Shown here: piece after piece, positions 6,226-9,399 of the stretch | Position numbering within the stretch: the stretch's first letter is position 1 | Layout of the letters: each line of letters begins with the position of its first letter | Assembly (NCBI GenBank): GCA_903842755.1 | Contig: CAIMNF010000070.1 | Span: 1-9,399 of the forward strand | From: Oligoflexia bacterium | GTDB taxonomy: Bacteria; Bdellovibrionota; UBA1018; CAIMNF01 | Reading direction: 5' to 3' | Length of the DNA stretch: 9,399 nt | Made by a program: the position numbers and the translations under genes | The notes under the pieces: generated by a model | Databases searched by the model: none | Told to the model about the DNA's origin: nothing | The model's input: the letters and a program-made list of their open reading frames with translations, nothing else

Positions 6226-6259
6226 TAAATTTATCGGTGAAAAATCACCGCTAAACTTA
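6226..6259 (-). other. 34-base hairpin in the rpsJ leader
   Basis: In sense RNA the outer stem UAAGUUUA/UAAAUUUA (8 bp, one G-U), a single G-A mismatch, then CGGUGA/UCACCG (6 bp) close a UUUU loop. Fourteen pairs in 34 bases is well beyond casual pairing. It starts 11 bases after the nested structure at 6271-6332, which makes a two-module leader plausible. Confidence 0.5.
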
Positions 6260-6270
6260 GACTCAAGCCT

Positions 6271-6332
6271 CATTTCGCTGTACGGCACGCTTTTGGTTAG
6301 CGTTCGGGTTGCCGTGGTCAGTCTGCGAAATG
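6271..6332 (-). promoter_or_regulatory. Nested three-stem structured RNA candidate upstream of rpsJ
   Basis: In sense RNA the outer stem P1 is CATTTCGC/GCGAAATG (8 bp, perfect). Inside, after an asymmetric internal loop (9 and 3 bases), P2 is ACGGCA/TGCCGT (6 bp, perfect). Then a 7-base bulge ACCCGAA is followed by P3, CGCT/AGCG (4 bp), with loop AACCAAA. P3 abuts P2 directly, so the two could stack. Three concentric stems in 62 bases suggest a protein- or ribosome-binding leader element. I do not recognise it as a named RNA family. In E. coli this operon position is where L4 acts. Confidence 0.5.
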
Positions 6333-6374
6333 TAGTAGCAGAGCTAAAAATTGGTGCGACAAGTTGATGTGTTT

Positions 6375-6403
6375 ATCTAATTTTTTTAAATAACACAAGT
6401 AAA
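6375..6403 (-). promoter_or_regulatory. Weak sigma70-like promoter candidate just after fusA
   Basis: TTTACT (6398-6403; four of six match TTGACA), a 17-base AT-rich spacer and TTAGAT (6375-6380; three of six match TATAAT). A start near 6368 would make a leader of about 355 bases containing every hairpin in the spacer. The match is weak and AT-rich DNA yields such pairs by chance. Confidence 0.15.
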
Positions 6404-6420
6404 AACATTAGGTAAACGAA

Positions 6421-8571
6421 TCAAATTAAAGTTTCCACTGGTTTTTGGGGTAAAATTCCAGCTCTTTGCTTGATTTCTTGTAAGACTTCGGCCGTAACGG
6501 GCGAATAATGCGAAAACTGCATTGAAAATGTCGCCCGCCCCTGAGACGAAGACCGCAAAACAGTCGAATAGCCGAACATTTTTACGAGCGGAACTTCCGC
6601 CGAGATCACTTGCAGGTTCAATCGCGCATTCATGCCGTGAATTTTGCCTCCACGCGCGTTTAAATCGCCTATAACAGCGCCCATATAGTCTTGAGGACAA
6701 ACGACCTCGCAGGCCATTAACGGCTCTAAAATGGTTGGATTTGCTTTTAAAGCGGCATCTTTAAATGCCATTGCAGCCGCGACTTTATAGGCCATCTCGC
6801 TAGAATCCGTTTCGCTAAACGATCCACCCGTCAGCGTCAGCTCGATATCCATCGCAGGGTAACCAGCCAAAACCCCACCAGACATTGCTTCGCGCGCCCC
6901 TTGCTCAATCGCGGGATAAAAGTTTTTTGGAATCAACCCTTCGGGCAATCGATTCACAAACACAAAGCCTTTGCCGCGCTCGGTAGGCTTGATACTTACA
7001 ATACAGTGCCCATATTGCCCCTTTGTACCTACGGCTTGGCGAACAAATTTTCCTTCTCCTGACGCTGCACTGGTAATGGTCTCTCTGTAGGAAACTTGTG
7101 GGGTTCCCACGTTTGCATCAACTTTGAATTCGCGCTTTAAGCGATCCACGATGATTTCGAGATGCAATTCTCCCATGCCGCTAATCAAAGTTTGAGCTGT
7201 ATCATCACTTTGGGTGACTCTAAACGATGGATCTTCCACCGCAAGACGTTGCAAGGCTTGGCCTAACTTTTCTTGATCTCCCTTAGTCTTGGGCTCAATG
7301 GCAATCGAAATCACGGGCTCAGGGAACTCGATTTTTTCAAGCAACACTTGCCGACCTTCGCTACAAAACGTATCGCCCGTAGTGGCTAATTTTAGGCCCA
7401 TGATGGCGACAATATCACCTGCTGTTACTTCATTTACTTCTTCGCTTTTATTTGCGTGCATGCGCAATAAACGGTTCGCGCGTTCCCGCTTCCCTTTATT
7501 CGTATTCCAAAAGGTTTGGCCAGATTCTAGTTTTCCAGAATAAATCCGAATGTAAGTCAATTGCCCCACAAAGGGGTCCGTCATAATCTTAAAGGCGAGC
7601 GCCGCGAAAGGCTCGGAAGGATCGGGCCTACAAATCACTTCTTTGGATTCGTCTGTTGGATGATGTCCAATCACTTCACCCACATCAATCGGGGAAGGTA
7701 AATAATCCACGACGCCATCCAGGAGAGTTTGCACTCCCTTATTTTTAAAGCTTGCGCCACACAACACCGGAATGATTTTAAGCTCGAGCGCGCCCTTCCG
7801 AATGGATGCACGAATTTCCTCCGCAGAGAGAGTCTCGCCCCCTAAATATTTTTCCATAAAAGGCTCGTCGAAATCGGCGAGGGAATCTAACAGATTTTGC
7901 CGATAAAGCTCCGCATCTTCTTTTAATTCAGCAGGAATTTCTTCTATGGTGTATTTCGCGCCCAGGTCAGGCGAAGTCCATTTTAGCGCTTTATTTTCGA
8001 CTAAATCGATCACACCTTGAAGTTGATCTTCGGTTCCCCAAGGAAGTTGAACGGGGACTGGCTTACACCCCAGGCGTTCTTTCATTTGGTCAATGACCGC
8101 ATAAAAATCGGCCCCGATCCGGTCTAGCTTATTAATGAATGCAATTCGAGGTACGTGGTATTTGTCAGCCTGTCGCCACACCGTTTCCGTTTGAGGTTCT
8201 ACTCCGCCGACTGCGCAAAACACAACGATCGCACCATCCAGAACTCGCAGCGACCGTTCGACCTCAATCGTAAAGTCAACGTGACCGGGAGTATCGATAA
8301 TGTTAATTGTTTTTTCTTTCCAAAAACAGGTAGTAGCGGCAGCAGTAATCGTGATTCCACGCTCTTGCTCCTGCGGCATCCAATCCATCGTGGCTGTGCC
8401 CTCGTGGACTTCCCCTAACTTGTGAGTTTTGCCCGTATAGAATAAAATACGTTCTGTTGTGGTCGTCTTGCCCGCATCAATATGGGCCATAATGCCAATA
8501 TTGCGAATTTTAGAAAGGGCTTGAATCACTTTGGGATCGAGCTTGGACTCGGTTAAATTTTTTTTGCTCAT
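6421..8571 (-). CDS. fusA: Translation elongation factor G (EF-G)
   Basis: EF-G is the GTPase that drives tRNA-mRNA translocation and, with RRF, splits ribosomes. From the ATG at 8569-8571 it has 716 residues, slightly longer than usual. The G domain shows AHIDAGKTTTTE (29-40), RGITI (71-75), DTPGHVDF (93-100), NKLD (147-150) and CGASFKNKGVQ (271-281). Domains II-V follow, with GQYGH (518-522), PAMDIELTLTGGSF (572-585), DLNARGGKI (636-644) and MFGYSTVLRS (665-674). At the domain IV tip the usual YHDVDSSE reads FSETDSSE, so Ser586 replaces the conserved His (E. coli His583). An in-frame GTG at 8610 would add 13 residues, but it lacks a ribosome-binding site and those codons form a hairpin. A GGAG lies 16 bases before the ATG, inside the hairpin. 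Confidence 0.97.
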   Translation of the reverse strand: MSKKNLTESKLDPKVIQALSKIRNIGIMAHIDAGKTTTTERILFYTGKTHKLGEVHEGTATMDWMPQEQERGITITAAATTCFWKEKTINIIDTPGHVDFTIEVERSLRVLDGAIVVFCAVGGVEPQTETVWRQADKYHVPRIAFINKLDRIGADFYAVIDQMKERLGCKPVPVQLPWGTEDQLQGVIDLVENKALKWTSPDLGAKYTIEEIPAELKEDAELYRQNLLDSLADFDEPFMEKYLGGETLSAEEIRASIRKGALELKIIPVLCGASFKNKGVQTLLDGVVDYLPSPIDVGEVIGHHPTDESKEVICRPDPSEPFAALAFKIMTDPFVGQLTYIRIYSGKLESGQTFWNTNKGKRERANRLLRMHANKSEEVNEVTAGDIVAIMGLKLATTGDTFCSEGRQVLLEKIEFPEPVISIAIEPKTKGDQEKLGQALQRLAVEDPSFRVTQSDDTAQTLISGMGELHLEIIVDRLKREFKVDANVGTPQVSYRETITSAASGEGKFVRQAVGTKGQYGHCIVSIKPTERGKGFVFVNRLPEGLIPKNFYPAIEQGAREAMSGGVLAGYPAMDIELTLTGGSFSETDSSEMAYKVAAAMAFKDAALKANPTILEPLMACEVVCPQDYMGAVIGDLNARGGKIHGMNARLNLQVISAEVPLVKMFGYSTVLRSSSQGRATFSMQFSHYSPVTAEVLQEIKQRAGILPQKPVETLI

Positions 8572-8722
8572 AAATAAATTGGGCTTACTCCATGAATGGT
8601 GTAAGCCCACATTAACTTATTTTCTTGCCGTTTACTATTTACTTTAGCTACTTTAAGCCAAAGCGACTTTTAGTTTACGTAGTTTAAGCGACCGTAAAAA
8701 CTCAAGGGTCGCTCCGAACCAA
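8572..8722. other. rpsG-fusA spacer with TTACT/AGTAA words
   Basis: This 151-base spacer holds the fusA hairpin and, in 8631-8656, closely spaced TTTACT, TTTACTTT and CTACTTT words akin to the other long spacers. AAGCGAC is directly repeated (8661-8667, 8687-8693). The second copy is part of an inverted repeat GCGACC (8688-8693) / GGTCGC (8707-8712) with a 13-base loop, just after the rpsG stop. No gene, promoter or U-tailed terminator is evident. Confidence 0.5.
8580..8609 (-). promoter_or_regulatory. fusA: Strong hairpin abutting the fusA start codon
   Basis: Sense RNA UGGGCUUAC pairs with GUAAGCCCA (9 bp), followed by an A-A mismatch and an inner CCAU/AUGG that closes a minimal loop. It ends 8 bases before the fusA ATG. 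The only GGAG near the start lies in its 3' arm (8588-8591), 16 bases from the ATG, so the usual ribosome-binding site is both too far and buried. An AU-rich single-stranded stretch AATTTATTT separates stem and ATG. It also encloses a two-codon frame ATG GAG TAA (8585-8593). A translational control element or processing site is likely; there is no strong U-run, so a terminator is less likely. Confidence 0.6.
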
Positions 8723-9193
8723 TTACCAGCGGTAATGCGCGAACGCCTTGTTGGCTTCCGCCATGCGATGCATATCTTCCCGTTTTTTCATTGCGGTTCC
8801 GCGAAGATTTGCGGCATCAATTACTTCCATCGCTAAACGCTCTGCCATGGTTTGCTCACCACGACCACGAGCGGAATCAATCAACCAACGGCTTGCAAGG
8901 GACTGACGGCGAGCAGGCTTTACTTCGACCGGAACTTGGTAAGTAGCGCCACCTACGCGCCGTGATTTTACTTCGAGTAACGGCTTTACATTCTCCAGAG
9001 CCTTCTTAAAGGTTTTAATGCCTTCTTCTGAAGATTTTTCTTGAACCATTTCCATGGCCGAATAGAAAATTTTCTCTGCAATACCCCGTTTCCCGTCGTA
9101 AAGAAGAGCATTGATAAATTTAGCAACGACTAAATCATTGTAAATAGGATCTGGGTTAATTTCGCGTTTACCAGCAAACTGTTTGCGTGCCAT
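8723..9193 (-). CDS. rpsG: 30S ribosomal protein S7 (uS7)
   Basis: uS7 nucleates assembly of the 30S head and contacts mRNA and E-site tRNA; in E. coli it also represses the str operon. The 156-residue product has the standard length and ends with the typical AFAHYRW. Conserved parts include AGKREINPDPIYND (7-20), VAKFINALLYDGKRGIAEKI (23-42), NVKPLLEVKSRRVGGATYQVP (68-88, core residues) and RWLIDSARGR (102-111). The ATG at 9191-9193 has AAGGA 8 bases upstream, partly overlapping the rpsL stop; the gap is 11 bases. In E. coli the rpsL-rpsG spacer is about 100 bases and holds the S7 target; here it is too short for one, so any S7 feedback must act elsewhere. Confidence 0.98.
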   Translation of the reverse strand: MARKQFAGKREINPDPIYNDLVVAKFINALLYDGKRGIAEKIFYSAMEMVQEKSSEEGIKTFKKALENVKPLLEVKSRRVGGATYQVPVEVKPARRQSLASRWLIDSARGRGEQTMAERLAMEVIDAANLRGTAMKKREDMHRMAEANKAFAHYRW

Positions 9194-9204
9194 GAGTTAA
9201 TTCC

Positions 9205-9399
9205 TTATTTCGCCGCTGCTGGAGCTGCTGCTCCGCCGCCTTGCGGTTTCTTTGCGCCGTATTTAGAACGACTTTGTTTACGATTTGCAACGCCTTGTGT
9301 ATCCAAGGTGCCACGAATGGTGTGATAGCGAACGCCTGGAAGATCTTTTACCCGGCCTCCACGAATCAAAACGATACTGTGTTCTTGTAAATTGTGTCC
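9205..9399 (-). CDS. rpsL: 30S ribosomal protein S12 (uS12), 5' end cut by window edge
   Basis: uS12 sits at the decoding centre and controls accuracy; mutations in it give streptomycin resistance. The last 64 codons and the TAA stop (9205-9207) are present. They translate as GHNLQEHSIVLIRGGRVKDL, then PGVRYHTIRGTLDTQGV and RKQSRSKYGAKKP, nearly identical to the family. The conserved streptomycin-region motif GGRVKDLPGVRYH is intact, with the lysine (E. coli Lys87) in its wild-type form. In E. coli the protein stops soon after KRPKA; here a short tail GGGAAAPAAAK is added, echoing the tails on S19 and L16. The N-terminal half, including the PNSA loop, lies outside the window. Confidence 0.97.
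   Translation of the reverse strand, partial: GHNLQEHSIVLIRGGRVKDLPGVRYHTIRGTLDTQGVANRKQSRSKYGAKKPQGGGAAAPAAAK

Larger units (their letters stand above)
6014..6420. other. fusA-rpsJ spacer: structured leader region, no gene, tuf absent
   Basis: This stretch lies where many bacteria carry tuf. I see no tuf remnant and no tRNA. In the sense direction it begins AT-rich just after the fusA stop, then holds a nested three-stem structure (6271-6332), a 34-base hairpin (6226-6259), an A/U-stem hairpin (6157-6182), a small GTGGT/ACCAC hairpin (6129-6143), a GC palindrome CCGGCGCCGG (6075-6084) and a hairpin GGAGTC/GATTCC with one G-U pair (6060-6075). No hairpin is followed by a U-run, so there is no clear intrinsic terminator. 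The density of stems suggests a long rpsJ mRNA leader, as in the L4-regulated S10 leader of enterobacteria, though the structure is not the same one. The longest open frame is 42 codons (6145-6273) with no ribosome-binding site. Confidence 0.6.

Noticed and set aside
6014..6420. Decayed tuf or a tRNA gene in the fusA-rpsJ gap
   Set aside because: No EF-Tu motif is visible in any frame and no tRNA cloverleaf or CCA end can be drawn.
6386..6700. 104-codon minus-strand frame crossing the end of fusA
   Set aside because: It is an alternative frame of the conserved EF-G C-terminus, has no family resemblance and no ribosome-binding site.
8572..8610. Extended fusA start at GTG 8610, adding 13 residues
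   Set aside because: No Shine-Dalgarno before it, the added residues have no family counterpart, and the bases form a near-perfect hairpin, better read as noncoding.

Overview
This is a core ribosomal-protein locus from a bacterium, read entirely on the minus strand. In transcription order (right to left) it holds the 3' part of rpsL, then rpsG and fusA; a 407-base spacer; rpsJ, rplC, rplD, rplW, rplB, rpsS, rplV, rpsC, rplP, rpmC, rpsQ; and the first four fifths of rplN. This is the classic str - S10 - spc gene order with one clear departure: no tuf gene lies between fusA and rpsJ. All proteins are bacterial-type and intact apart from the two cut by the window edges. Moderate AT richness, good Shine-Dalgarno sequences and Ala/Lys-rich tails on several proteins suggest a Gram-negative lineage, perhaps near the Bdellovibrio-like or delta-proteobacterial groups. 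That placement is a weak guess; nothing here fixes the phylum.

Layout. Most junctions are tight, 1 to 23 bases, with the Shine-Dalgarno sequence overlapping or just after the previous stop, as expected for one long, translationally coupled transcript. Five spacers are longer. rpsG-fusA (151 bases) has a strong hairpin abutting the fusA start. fusA-rpsJ (407 bases) has a series of hairpins, the best a nested three-stem structure. rpsJ-rplC (139 bases) has a degenerate 10-bp tandem array. rplV-rpsC (137 bases) has repeated TATTAC motifs and a small hairpin. rpmC-rpsQ (75 bases) has three 16-bp tandem repeats. Short AGTAA/TAGTAA-type words recur in four of these five, and the two clear arrays place stop codons in all three frames.

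Function. The encoded proteins build the 30S decoding region and head (S12, S7, S10, S19, S3, S17) and the 50S core and exit tunnel (L3, L4, L23, L2, L22, L16, L29, L14). EF-G drives translocation. EF-G has one notable feature: the usually conserved histidine at the tip of domain IV is replaced by serine.

I found no mobile element, CRISPR array, tRNA or new multi-gene system. The parts most worth following up are the fusA-rpsJ leader structures, the hairpin at the fusA start, the EF-G tip substitution and the tandem repeats in the long spacers.
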